The notes beneath the pieces were generated by a model, which saw only the letters and a list, made by a program, of their open reading frames with translations, did no database searches and was not told where the DNA came from. From positions 1,895,501 through 1,959,500 of the forward strand of contig NZ_AP019697.1 of NCBI RefSeq assembly GCF_007164725.1: DNA of 64,000 nucleotides, written 5' to 3'. The position numbers and the translations under genes are program-made. Position 1 is the stretch's first letter. The number at the start of each line of letters is the position of its first letter. This document shows positions 8,877-16,757 of the stretch, one piece after another. Origin of the DNA: Dialister hominis. Its GTDB lineage: Bacteria > Bacillota > Negativicutes > Veillonellales > Dialisteraceae.

Positions 8877-10127
8877 ATGGAATATGTACGTGAGTTGGAT
8901 ACAAGAGCGGCGGGCACTGCCGCCACCCAAAGTGCCTTGAAGGTGCATCGTCTTACCTTTATGGAGGCAGCCATGCTGGTCGTCGGTTCGACCATTGGCT
9001 CCGGTGTCTTAGGACTGGCCTACGCGAGCCGTTTAGCCGGCTGGCCTGTCCCATTCGTCTGGCTCGTCGTAGCCGGGATTTTTTCCGGTATTTCCATGCT
9101 GTATGTCGCGGAAACAGCCTTGCGGACACAAGAGCCGTTGCAGCTTTCCGGCCTGGCTGAAAAGTACGTGGGGAGAATCGGTTCCTGGCTGATTTTTTTC
9201 TCCGTTGGCGCTACGTCCTTTTGCAGTCTCATTGCCTATACGGCCGGCTGTGGCCGGATCCTCAGCGAGTGTACGGGCCTTACGCCGGAGCTGGCCGGCA
9301 TTCTCTTTGCTGCCGCTGCGACCGTTGTCGTCTGGGGCGGCCTGAAGGTGACCGGTGTAGCCGAAAAATTTCTCAGTCTGGGCATGATCATCATGCTGCT
9401 GCTCCTGGCCGGGGCCTCTGTCGTATCAGCCCGCGTGCCTCTGGCAGATATTTTTTATACCCACTGGGCCCATGCCGTCCCGGTTTTTAATATTGCCGTT
9501 TTCTGTTATGCCGTTCAATATATTGTGCCGGAGCTGGCTCGCGGCTTTACCCATGCGCCACAAAAATTGGTGCCGTCCATCCTGACCGGCATGGGCATTT
9601 CCTTTCTCATCCTGGCCAGCGTGCCCTTGTCTGTTTTCCTCATGCTGCCTGTAGCAGAGATTACGGAAGTAGCGTCTCTCTCGTGGGGACGGGCCCTGCA
9701 GCCGGATATTTTCTTTTTCCTGGTCAATGCCTTTGCCTTTTGCGCGATGCTGACGTCCTTTTGGGCTATTTCGGAAAGCTTTTTGACCAATATGGTAAAC
9801 CGCCTGCACCTGGCCTCGGAAGGGGCTGTAAAGGGCCGTGCCCTGTGCCTGGCCGTCATCGTTATACCGCCTGTTTTTCTGGCGTCAGGCAATCTCGTAG
9901 GCTTTGTCAACGCCTTGTTTAGTGCCGGTACCTTTGGCGGTATTATCATGTCCGTCCTGCCTGTGTTCATGCTGCGCCAGGCCCGGCGCCAGGGCAACCG
10001 GCAGCCCTGCTGGCAGTGTGGCCGTATTGCCAGCCTGCCTGTGCAGCTCCTGGTCGTGGCCCTCTTTAGCGGTGCCGGCATCTATGCCTTGTGCAGCCTG
10101 GCAGGACTGCTGCCGCCGGCGTGGTAA
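8877..10127 (+). CDS. Aromatic amino acid permease-like transporter (HAAAP family)
   Basis: Inner membrane transporter of about 416 residues with roughly 11 hydrophobic helices. The first helix contains the unwound TIGSGVLGLAYASRLAGW segment typical of the hydroxy/aromatic amino acid permease family (TyrP, Mtr). The substrate is probably tyrosine or tryptophan; sequence alone does not decide which. ATG at 8877 follows GGAGGAAAT. No T-box was seen in the leader. It is a single gene between its own promoter and a terminator. Confidence 0.82.
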   Translation: MEYVRELDTRAAGTAATQSALKVHRLTFMEAAMLVVGSTIGSGVLGLAYASRLAGWPVPFVWLVVAGIFSGISMLYVAETALRTQEPLQLSGLAEKYVGRIGSWLIFFSVGATSFCSLIAYTAGCGRILSECTGLTPELAGILFAAAATVVVWGGLKVTGVAEKFLSLGMIIMLLLLAGASVVSARVPLADIFYTHWAHAVPVFNIAVFCYAVQYIVPELARGFTHAPQKLVPSILTGMGISFLILASVPLSVFLMLPVAEITEVASLSWGRALQPDIFFFLVNAFAFCAMLTSFWAISESFLTNMVNRLHLASEGAVKGRALCLAVIVIPPVFLASGNLVGFVNALFSAGTFGGIIMSVLPVFMLRQARRQGNRQPCWQCGRIASLPVQLLVVALFSGAGIYALCSLAGLLPPAW

Positions 10128-10140
10128 TCGATGTACTAGC

Positions 10141-10186
10141 GAAGTCTGGACTGCGTGTGATGACGCGGACCAGGCTTCTTTTTTCT
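10141..10186 (+). terminator. Terminator after the permease
   Basis: Hairpin GAAGTCTGG/CCAGGCTTC with T6 tail. Confidence 0.8.
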
Positions 10187-10288
10187 AAATGAGAAGAATA
10201 AGGATGCACGGGCACTGTATTTGTGGTAGGATGGAATAAACATAACGCTATATACTATGCTAAAACCTTCCGGAGGAGGTGCCTCATT

Positions 10289-10888
10289 ATGCTAGGAGAT
10301 TGTGCGAATTGCAACTGTGGCCATATATGTGCGACGAAAGGTGTGAGCTGTACGCCTGTCGACAAGGAAGCCGTCCTGAGCCAGTATTCGCCAGAGGAAC
10401 GGAAAATGATGGAAGCCGCTGCCTATGTCGAAGCGACGTATTATATGCAGTATACGCGCATTCAGGAAACGGCGGCCTTTGCCCAGCGCATGGGCTACAA
10501 AAAAATCGGTTTGGCCTTTTGCGTCGGCATTAGCCACGAAATGGAGCTCATTGCCAGCTATTTCTCGAAATTTTTCGACGTCTATTCTATTTGCTGCAAA
10601 AACTGCGGTATTGCCAAGGACGAGCTGGGCCTGTCCCGGGTCACGCCGGAAAACCCCATCGAAAGCATGTGCAACCCGAAAAACCAAGCCCATTTTCTGA
10701 ATGAACAGGGCTGTGAGCTCTTCGTCTCTGCCGGGCTCTGCGTCGGCCATGATGCCATTTTCAATGCGTCCTGTAAGGGACCGGTGACCAACCTGATCGC
10801 TAAGGACCGCGTCCTGGCCCATAATCCCATGGGCGCCGTGTATTCGAACTACTGGCGCAATAAGCTGGGCCTGAACGGAGAGGACTAG
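10289..10888 (+). CDS. DUF1847 metal-binding protein
   Basis: About 199 residues with a cysteine-rich N-terminus (GDCANCNCGHICATKGVSC) and further cysteines (CCKNCGIAKDE, SMCNPKNQ, AGLCVGHD), consistent with the DUF1847 family of putative zinc or Fe-S binding proteins of anaerobes. The function is unknown. ATG at 10289 follows GGAGGAGGTG; the longer in-frame ATG at 10223 lacks such a site. Last complete gene in the inserted block. Confidence 0.82.
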   Translation: MLGDCANCNCGHICATKGVSCTPVDKEAVLSQYSPEERKMMEAAAYVEATYYMQYTRIQETAAFAQRMGYKKIGLAFCVGISHEMELIASYFSKFFDVYSICCKNCGIAKDELGLSRVTPENPIESMCNPKNQAHFLNEQGCELFVSAGLCVGHDAIFNASCKGPVTNLIAKDRVLAHNPMGAVYSNYWRNKLGLNGED

Positions 10889-10916
10889 GGCTTGTTGCAC
10901 CAGCCGTACAGACAAA

Positions 10917-10949
10917 AAAAGAACTCCACTACAAAGTAGTGAAGTTCTT
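10917..10949. terminator. Bidirectional terminator between the DUF1847 gene and the tRNA fragment
   Basis: Hairpin AAGAACT.CACTAC aaa GTAGTG.AGTTCTT preceded by an A run. Confidence 0.75.
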
Positions 10950-10955
10950 AGACTT

Positions 10956-11001
10956 TGGAGCCACTAATAGGATTTGAACCTACGACCCTCTCATTACGAA
11001 G
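10956..11001 (-). pseudogene. 3' half of a tRNA-Thr(CGT) gene
   Basis: On the minus strand the anticodon loop TTCGTAA (anticodon CGT), the 3' anticodon strand TGAGA, T-arm GTAGGTTCAAATCCTAT and an acceptor end TAGTGGCTCCA are intact. Upstream of the loop the sequence does not pair with TGAGA and contains no D-arm or 5' acceptor strand (GCCACTA expected). A tRNA truncated at its anticodon loop is the usual form of an integrase attachment core, but no integrase accompanies it here. Confidence 0.8.
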
Positions 11002-11070
11002 AATAACATAATAAAATTGGTTGACAATACGGCATGAATTACTATTCATTTGCACTTAAACAGAAATCGG

Positions 11071-11886
11071 CTGGTAGAAGTCGTGGTAGTTTCTGACGAA
11101 TTCAGGCATGTCCGGGGTGACGGTTTCCGGGACGCCGCCTGCCATCTTGTAGGTGCCGTTCTTGTAGTCGAGCGTTCTCTGCGCGCTGACCATTTCACGA
11201 AGGGCTTTTCTTTCTGCCTTGATCTGTTCCGGTGTCTTGTCATAGTCGAAGTAGCCGTTGGCGATGACGCGGCTCATGTCGTACATGGTGGATGTCACGG
11301 TCGCTTTGATTCTCGGGTCCATGGATGCCGCATTGATGGCAAAGCCGCCCCAGCCGCAGATGCCGAGGACGCCGATTTTCTGCGGATCAACATCAGGCCT
11401 GTTGGACAGGTAATCGACAGCTGCCAGAAAATCTTCGGTATCAATGTCCGGGGATGTGGTGTTTCTCGGCTGTCCGCCAGATTCCCCTGTGTAAGACGGA
11501 TCGAAGGCGAGTGTCAGGAAACCGCGGGCCGCCAGTTCCTGTGCATAGCGTCCGGAGACCTGTTCCTTCACGGCGCCATACGGGCCGGCCACGGCAATGG
11601 CATCCAGTTTTTCACCCGGTTTCATGTCTTTTGGCGTATAAAGGTCGCCGACAAGAGTGATGCCGTATCTGTTGTGGAAGGTCACTTTCTTATGGCTTAC
11701 CCTTGCATCTTCAGGAAATGTCTTGTCCCATGCGTTCGAAAGCTTCGAAGCGTCGATCGTTTCAGCCGGCGCTTTGGAAGCTGCGACGGGCGCGCGGTCC
11801 ATAGCAGAAGCATTCATCATGCCGCCTGCCATGAGAAGTCCGAATGCAGCGAGCGTGAGAGCGCGTTTCATCATTTTCTTATTCAT
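11071..11886 (-). pseudogene. Secreted alpha/beta hydrolase, N-terminal fragment (5' part of the split gene)
   Basis: Starts at ATG 11886 with AGGAGG upstream. It has a signal peptide (KRALTLAAFGLLMAGGMMNASA) and a DltE/YcjY-like alpha/beta hydrolase core: HNRYGITLVGDLYTP, FDPSYTGESGG, and the nucleophile-elbow segment GICGWGG, where the usual nucleophile position is occupied by Cys. It runs to HDFYQ and then into the inserted block, adding PISV before a stop at 11056. The catalytic His region is 9.7 kb away (1057-1362). A truncated secreted protein could still be made. Confidence 0.9.
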
Positions 11887-11943
11887 CTTGGTTCCTCCTG
11901 TGGTTGAATTCCATACCTTGCTTCTTTTACGAATAGAGTGTAA

Positions 11944-11972
11944 CATTAGACTTAACTCTAAGGTTGATAGCA
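11944..11972. promoter_or_regulatory. MerR-type operator/promoter between the hydrolase and its regulator
   Basis: On the minus strand the gap contains CTTAGAGTTAAGTCTAA, an imperfect palindrome of the type bound by AdhR/NmlR-like MerR regulators, which sit in the long spacer between -35 and -10. It lies 55-85 bp before the hydrolase ATG and just upstream of the divergent merR-type gene. Confidence 0.6.
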
Positions 11973-11995
11973 TTTTCAAAAAAATGGGAGGAAAT

Positions 11996-12457
11996 ATGTC
12001 ATATACCATCCAGCAAGTTTCCAAAATGACGCGCATCCCGGCGACGACGCTCCGTTATTATGACAAGGAAGGCCTTCTCCCCTTCCTCGAAAGGACCGAG
12101 TCCGGATACCGCCGCTTCTCTGACGTCGACCTCGCCGCTCTCCAGATTGTCCAGTGCCTCAAGAGTGCAGGGCTTTCCATCGAGGAAATCCGCCAGTTCT
12201 CCGAATGGGTCCACGAAGGCGACAGCACGCTTCAGAAACGCCTCGACCTTTTCCTCCGCCGCAAGGAAGAAATGGAAAAGCAGATCGAGGAATGGAAGAA
12301 AATCCTCGACGTCATCAATTACAAATGCGAGTATTACCAGAAAGCTGTCGAAGCAGGAACGGAAAAGCATCTCTTCGCCAAGGACAAACTGCCCCACGCA
12401 GATGAATTCATCACAGCCATGCCCTCTTTACCAAATCCTCAGACATCTGAAAATTGA
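11996..12457 (+). CDS. MerR family transcriptional regulator
   Basis: 153 residues: winged helix-turn-helix (YTIQQVSKMTRIPATTLRYYDKEGLLPFLERTESGYRRFS), then a long coiled-coil dimerisation helix (residues 80-120) and a short effector tail with one Cys (NYKCEYY). ATG at 11996 follows GGGAGGAAAT. It is transcribed away from the split hydrolase and probably regulated it through the shared operator. The regulator is intact although its target is destroyed. Confidence 0.9.
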   Translation: MSYTIQQVSKMTRIPATTLRYYDKEGLLPFLERTESGYRRFSDVDLAALQIVQCLKSAGLSIEEIRQFSEWVHEGDSTLQKRLDLFLRRKEEMEKQIEEWKKILDVINYKCEYYQKAVEAGTEKHLFAKDKLPHADEFITAMPSLPNPQTSEN

Positions 12458-12465
12458 GAGCATTA

Positions 12466-12514
12466 AAAAATCTCCCTTTGGAATCCAAATTTCCTGGACC
12501 CAAAGGGAGATTTC
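12466..12514. terminator. Bidirectional terminator between merR-type gene and ispE
   Basis: AAATCTCCCTTTGG pairs with CCAAAGGGAGATTT across a 20-base loop; serves both convergent genes. Confidence 0.85.
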
Positions 12515-12519
12515 TATTT

Positions 12520-13380
12520 TTACAATTCATGTCTTCCGACGGTTTCTGCTGTCTGGGCGAACCAGTCTGGTTTTTCTTCGTGGATCTGTTCGACGATCCA
12601 CTGTCCTTCTTCGTGGCTTCCGGGGATGAGGTAGAAAGCGGAGCCTGAGCCGGTCATGACGGCGGGGCAGTCGAAGCTCTGGACATAGCGGGCGGCTGAG
12701 AGGAGTCCCGGGGAGTTCGGGAAGAGTCCGAGTTCGAAGTCGTTGGAGAGGGAATCGGCGAGGCCTTCCCAGTCTCTTTCTTCGAGCGCTTTGAGGCAGT
12801 CTTCTGTCTTGTCGATGCTGAGTTCTTTTCTTTCATCGAGCTTCTGGTACGCAGGACCGGTCGGCATGAAGAGCGGCGGCATGGCGATGACGAGCGGCAG
12901 GCCTTCCCAGGCTCTGGCCGGTGTCAGGATTTCCCCGATGCCCTGGCAGCGCGATGCCCCTCCTTCTACGCAGAAGGGAACGTCGGCGCCGATCCTGGCT
13001 GCGACTTTAAGGAGATCTTCTTTGCTGAGCGGATGCTCGTAAGCTTTGGAAAGTCCGCGCAGGACGGCGGCTGCATCGGCAGAGCCCCCTCCCATGCCGG
13101 CACCTGAAGGGATTCGTTTCTTCAGCGTCAGGAAGACGCCTCCTTCCAGTTCTGTCACGGCGAAGAATGCTTCAGCGGCGCGGACCATGAGGTTTTCCTG
13201 TCCTGCCGGCGCATCGCCTTCGAGGACTGTCAGGAGGATCTCATTCGATTTCTCCAGTGTAATTTCATCTGAGAGCGATATGCTGTGCATGACGGAATCG
13301 ATCGAGTGGTAGCCGTCCGGCCTCTTCCTCCCGACCCAAAGCGTCAGATTGATTTTCGCGCGCGCTGTTTCCGTGATCAT
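12520..13380 (-). CDS. ispE: 4-diphosphocytidyl-2-C-methyl-D-erythritol kinase
   Basis: GHMP kinase of the non-mevalonate (MEP) isoprenoid pathway, about 286 residues. N-terminal AKINLTLWVGRKRPDGYHSI, ATP-binding KKRIPSGAGMGGGSADAAA and the C-terminal TGSGSAFY are all in place. ATG at 13380 is chosen (GAGGTAATC upstream, fits family start MITETARAKINL). Confidence 0.95.
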   Translation of the reverse strand: MITETARAKINLTLWVGRKRPDGYHSIDSVMHSISLSDEITLEKSNEILLTVLEGDAPAGQENLMVRAAEAFFAVTELEGGVFLTLKKRIPSGAGMGGGSADAAAVLRGLSKAYEHPLSKEDLLKVAARIGADVPFCVEGGASRCQGIGEILTPARAWEGLPLVIAMPPLFMPTGPAYQKLDERKELSIDKTEDCLKALEERDWEGLADSLSNDFELGLFPNSPGLLSAARYVQSFDCPAVMTGSGSAFYLIPGSHEEGQWIVEQIHEEKPDWFAQTAETVGRHEL

Positions 13381-13498
13381 GATTACCTCTTTTCCTGCCA
13401 TTTCCGGCATTTTTTTTCTTCATTTTATAGTGATCTATCTTCCGTACTCATTATACCATTCCTTTGAATTATTAATATTTAAACATTTAAATTTGTTG

Positions 13499-13527
13499 TT
13501 GTATTTTTCAAGAGAACTATGTATAAT
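13499..13527 (+). promoter_or_regulatory. Promoter of the radical SAM gene
   Basis: TTGTAT at 13499-13504, 17-bp spacer, TATAAT at 13522-13527, 78 bp before the ATG. Confidence 0.75.
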
Positions 13528-13605
13528 AGTGATTGTTAAAACTGTATGTAACTATTTTGTAAAACAGTATCATTAAAATGTCCCACTTTGAAAGGAAATG
13601 GTCGT

Positions 13606-14520
13606 ATGCCAGGATTATTTTTTGACGACTACGAAACCCCAGTTTACCGTCCGCCGAGTGAAGCAGAAAGCTTCATCCTCCGCGTGACTCGTGGATGCGC
13701 GCACAACCACTGCACTTACTGCAACATGTACCGCGGCGTCCAGTTTGAAAAACTTACCGATGAAGAAATCATGCGCCAGATCGCCATGGCTTACTCCGTC
13801 GACCGCGATGGTGTCCGCCGCGTATTCCTCGCTGACGGCGATGCGCTTGTTCTCGAAACCGAACGTCTTCTGAAAATCCTGAATACGCTCAAGAAATATT
13901 TCCCGAACCTGGAAAGAGTCGCATCTTACGCCGCTCCTGGAGATATCCTCAGAAAGTCCGTGGAAGAACTGACCCAGCTTCGTGAAGCAGGCCTGCAGAT
14001 CCTCTACTACGGCATGGAATCCGGCGATTCCCAGACCCTGCGCGATATCCGCAAAGGCGTCGACGGCCCGCAGTCCATCGAAGTCGGCAAGCGCGTACGC
14101 GCAGCCGGCATGCAGCTTTCCATCATGATCATCCTTGGCATCGCAGGCGTTCCGGGCAGTGAAAGACATGCCCTGGCCACCGCAAAAGCCATCAATGAAA
14201 TCAAACCGACCCATCTTTCCGCACTCTCCCTCATGCTCTACCGCGGAAGCGAACTGAAGGACCAGTTCGAACGCGGCGAGTTCACACCGCTCACCCCGGC
14301 AGGACTCATGGAAGAGCTGAAGGTCATCATCGAGCACCTTGACCTTCCGGAAACGGAACACATGATTTTCAGAAGCAACCACGTTTCCAACTACATCCGC
14401 CTCGCAGCAACATTGCCGAGAGACAAGGACCAGCTCCTTGCGGATATCGATGAAAGCATCGCTTACCTGAAGAAACAGAAGCACTGGGATATCTACAACC
14501 ACGACTGGAGCAAATTCTAA
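13606..14520 (+). CDS. Radical SAM protein of unknown substrate
   Basis: About 304 residues. The [4Fe-4S] cluster/SAM motif is CAHNHCTYC near residue 31 (CxxxCxxC), followed by a TIM-barrel with FLADGDAL, YYGMESGD and LSIMIILGIAGVPGSE. It belongs to the COG1032-like radical SAM oxidoreductases; no cobalamin-binding or SPASM domain is visible. ATG at 13606 follows GAAAGGAAATGG. The substrate cannot be inferred and the gene stands alone. Confidence 0.85.
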   Translation: MPGLFFDDYETPVYRPPSEAESFILRVTRGCAHNHCTYCNMYRGVQFEKLTDEEIMRQIAMAYSVDRDGVRRVFLADGDALVLETERLLKILNTLKKYFPNLERVASYAAPGDILRKSVEELTQLREAGLQILYYGMESGDSQTLRDIRKGVDGPQSIEVGKRVRAAGMQLSIMIILGIAGVPGSERHALATAKAINEIKPTHLSALSLMLYRGSELKDQFERGEFTPLTPAGLMEELKVIIEHLDLPETEHMIFRSNHVSNYIRLAATLPRDKDQLLADIDESIAYLKKQKHWDIYNHDWSKF

Positions 14521-14589
14521 GTCCGTCGTTTGATTTTTCACCTTCAAACTCCTATAATAAAAACAATCAGAAATGATTCAGAGAGAATG

Positions 14590-14628
14590 AAATGCCGCGG
14601 ATTGGAAGACGATCCGCGGCTCTTTTGT
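14590..14628 (+). terminator. Hairpin with short T tract before the tannase-like gene (terminator or leader attenuator)
   Basis: CCGCGGAT...ATCCGCGG hairpin followed by CTCTTTTG, between the radical SAM stop and the next ribosome binding site. A TATAAT-like box at 14552 lies upstream, so the hairpin may sit in the leader of the next gene. Confidence 0.55.
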
Positions 14629-14642
14629 TAAGGAGGAATAAT

Positions 14643-16535
14643 ATGGTATCCAAGAAATGGCTCGCCCTTTCAGCCGCTGTGCTGATGGGCCTCGCTCGCG
14701 TATCCTTCGCATCTGCTGCTGATGAGACGCCTTCAGCAGCACAGGTCTTCAAGACCACAGCTGCCTTTGTACAGACGGCTTCAAAGACAGACAAGGCAGA
14801 CTCCAAAGAAACGGCCAAGGCTCCGCTCACGGCTGAATCGATCAAAGTGAACCCCGCCAAGTGGAATTACGATGAGAAGAATGATATTTACTACCAGATC
14901 GGCCTCGTCTACTGCACAAAGCCGGCTGCGACGGAATATGAGCAGCTCGCTGTCTACGTCCCGGGCGCTTATATGAAGGGCACGAAAAATCAGGACGGCA
15001 CGTACACGGCCGTTATCAATGACAAGGCAAAGGTAGGAAACTACACAGCTAAGACTGCACCGATCGTCATGCCGGTCAATACGGGCGGATACGCCGCGCA
15101 GAAAGCGCCGTCCGCTTACTATTCTAACGGTCTCAATACGTACCTCTCCGAAGGCTTCGTCTATGTCTTTGCAGGATGCCGCGGAAGAGAAAACGGCACG
15201 AACCCGGACGGTACGGAATTCGTCGGCGGCGCTCCCTGGGGCGTCACGGACCTGAAGGCCGCTGTCCGCTACCTCCGCTACAATGACAGTCTCATCCCGG
15301 GCAGCAAGAACCGCATCTTCACCTTCGGCCACAGCGGCGGCGGCGCGCAGAGTGCACTCATGGGCGCGACCGGCGACAGTGATTTCTTCGGACCGTACCT
15401 TTCCTCCATCGGCGCACTCATGACCGATGCAAAGGGAAAGCCTTTGAGCGATGTTATCGACGGCGCGCAGGCATGGTGCCCGATCACGAACCTTACGCAG
15501 GCCGATTTCTCCTATGAATGGATGATGGGCCAGTATGCGAACGACGGCGAGAGAGCCTACGGCACATGGACCCGCGCGATTTCTCAGGACATGGCAAGAA
15601 ATTATGCCGCTTACCTGAACAACATGCAGCTCAAGGATGAAAATGGAAATCTGCTCACCCTTTCGCAGGGCTGGGACGGAAACGGCATCAATGCGAGCGG
15701 CACATACTATGACTACATGAGAGGTGTCATTGAAACATCGCTCAACCATTTCCTCTCGGACAACAAATTCCCGCTCACCTTGGGAGGCAGCGATTTCCAT
15801 ATGGACGGCGGCTTCCCGGGACAGGGCCCGCAGCAGCGCCCGACCTCCATGGTCCCTGGCGGCAAGCCTTTCCCGAAGGACACACCGACCGAGCCTCATA
15901 CCTACCAGACCCCGCAGGACTACATCGACAGCCTGAACGGCGACGACCCGTGGATCACCTATGACGCCAAGACGAATACGGCAAAGATCACATCCATCGG
16001 CGCCTTCACGTCCCGCCTCAAGAAAGCATCCAAAGGCATCGGCGCCTTCGACAGCACCACGCTCTCCCAGGCAGAAAACCTCCTCTTCGGCAATGGCAAG
16101 GTCAGCGCCATGCACTTCGACGGCGGCATGTCCTGGCTCATGGAACACAACAAGGACCGCTACAGCGCTTACGCGGACTACAATGACAACATCAGGAAAT
16201 CTTACTATGACGAAATGGACAATGTCGACAGCCTCGGCGTCCCCTCCATCATCCGCCAGATCATGTACGATCCGATGACATTTATCCTCGTTCCGAACGA
16301 TGAAGAAAAGCCGTCCGTCCTTGCCAACCACTGGCGTATCAATACCGGCCTCTTCCAGGGTGACACCGCTCTCAATACCGAGCTCAACCTTTACCTCGGC
16401 CTGAAGCAGAGAAAAGACGTGAAGGACGTCCTCTTCACGACCGTCTGGAACCAGAAGCACACCATGGCAGAACTCACCGGCAATTCGACCGACAACTTCA
16501 TCGCCTGGGTCAAAGAAGTCACAGCAAAAGAATAA
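14643..16535 (+). CDS. Secreted alpha/beta hydrolase, subtype B tannase-like
   Basis: About 630 residues with a signal peptide (KKWLALSAAVLMGLARVSFASA). The hydrolase core has an oxyanion-type segment VFAGCRGREN, then FTFGHSGGGAQSALMG with the catalytic Ser in G-H-S-G-G, and a C-terminal WNQKHTMAE that can supply His. Order and length fit bacterial subtype B tannases, which hydrolyse galloyl or other hydroxybenzoic esters. The substrate is inference; a feruloyl-esterase role is possible. ATG at 14643 follows AGGAGGAATAAT. Confidence 0.72.
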   Translation: MVSKKWLALSAAVLMGLARVSFASAADETPSAAQVFKTTAAFVQTASKTDKADSKETAKAPLTAESIKVNPAKWNYDEKNDIYYQIGLVYCTKPAATEYEQLAVYVPGAYMKGTKNQDGTYTAVINDKAKVGNYTAKTAPIVMPVNTGGYAAQKAPSAYYSNGLNTYLSEGFVYVFAGCRGRENGTNPDGTEFVGGAPWGVTDLKAAVRYLRYNDSLIPGSKNRIFTFGHSGGGAQSALMGATGDSDFFGPYLSSIGALMTDAKGKPLSDVIDGAQAWCPITNLTQADFSYEWMMGQYANDGERAYGTWTRAISQDMARNYAAYLNNMQLKDENGNLLTLSQGWDGNGINASGTYYDYMRGVIETSLNHFLSDNKFPLTLGGSDFHMDGGFPGQGPQQRPTSMVPGGKPFPKDTPTEPHTYQTPQDYIDSLNGDDPWITYDAKTNTAKITSIGAFTSRLKKASKGIGAFDSTTLSQAENLLFGNGKVSAMHFDGGMSWLMEHNKDRYSAYADYNDNIRKSYYDEMDNVDSLGVPSIIRQIMYDPMTFILVPNDEEKPSVLANHWRINTGLFQGDTALNTELNLYLGLKQRKDVKDVLFTTVWNQKHTMAELTGNSTDNFIAWVKEVTAKE

Positions 16536-16539
16536 ATGC

Positions 16540-16572
16540 TCACGGAAAAGCCTCCATCGGGGGCTTTTTCCT
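16540..16572 (+). terminator. Terminator after the tannase-like gene
   Basis: GGAAAAGCCTCC atc GGGGGCTTTTTCC hairpin with T5 in its 3' arm. Confidence 0.8.
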
Positions 16573-16757
16573 ATGGACCCACCAATGAGGCAACCGGAAA
16601 TCCCGCACTTTTGCCTGATTTCCTTATTTCCATGCATCCTGCGCCAAATAAAATTACCATGCTTGACATCTTCTGATATAATGAGATGAATGTAATTCCG
16701 CGGGCTGCTTTGTTGACTATGGCCTGCGTTTCTTGCGCCCTGCAGAAAGGAACCAAA

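Larger units (their letters stand above)
1363..11070. mobile_element. Inserted foreign block of about 9.7 kb interrupting an alpha/beta hydrolase gene
   Basis: The boundaries are set by the two halves of the hydrolase gene, which rejoin in frame when this block is removed. A CTG triplet is present at both edges (1360-1362 and 11071-11073), so the exact ends are ambiguous by 3 bp. No integrase, transposase or obvious inverted terminal repeats are visible at the edges. Cargo consists of ordinary chromosomal genes (transketolase, KtrAB, DUF2249, flavodiiron protein, panC, permease, DUF1847) plus a tRNA 3' half. Leucine is written as CTG more often than in the flanks, and the host's palindromic repeats are absent. 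Origin by uptake of linear DNA joined at microhomology is inference. Confidence 0.75.

Noticed and set aside
14781-16637. A 618-codon open frame on the minus strand opposite the tannase-like gene
   Set aside because: Antisense shadow of a GC-rich gene; the plus-strand product has a signal peptide, G-H-S-G-G motif and ribosome binding site.
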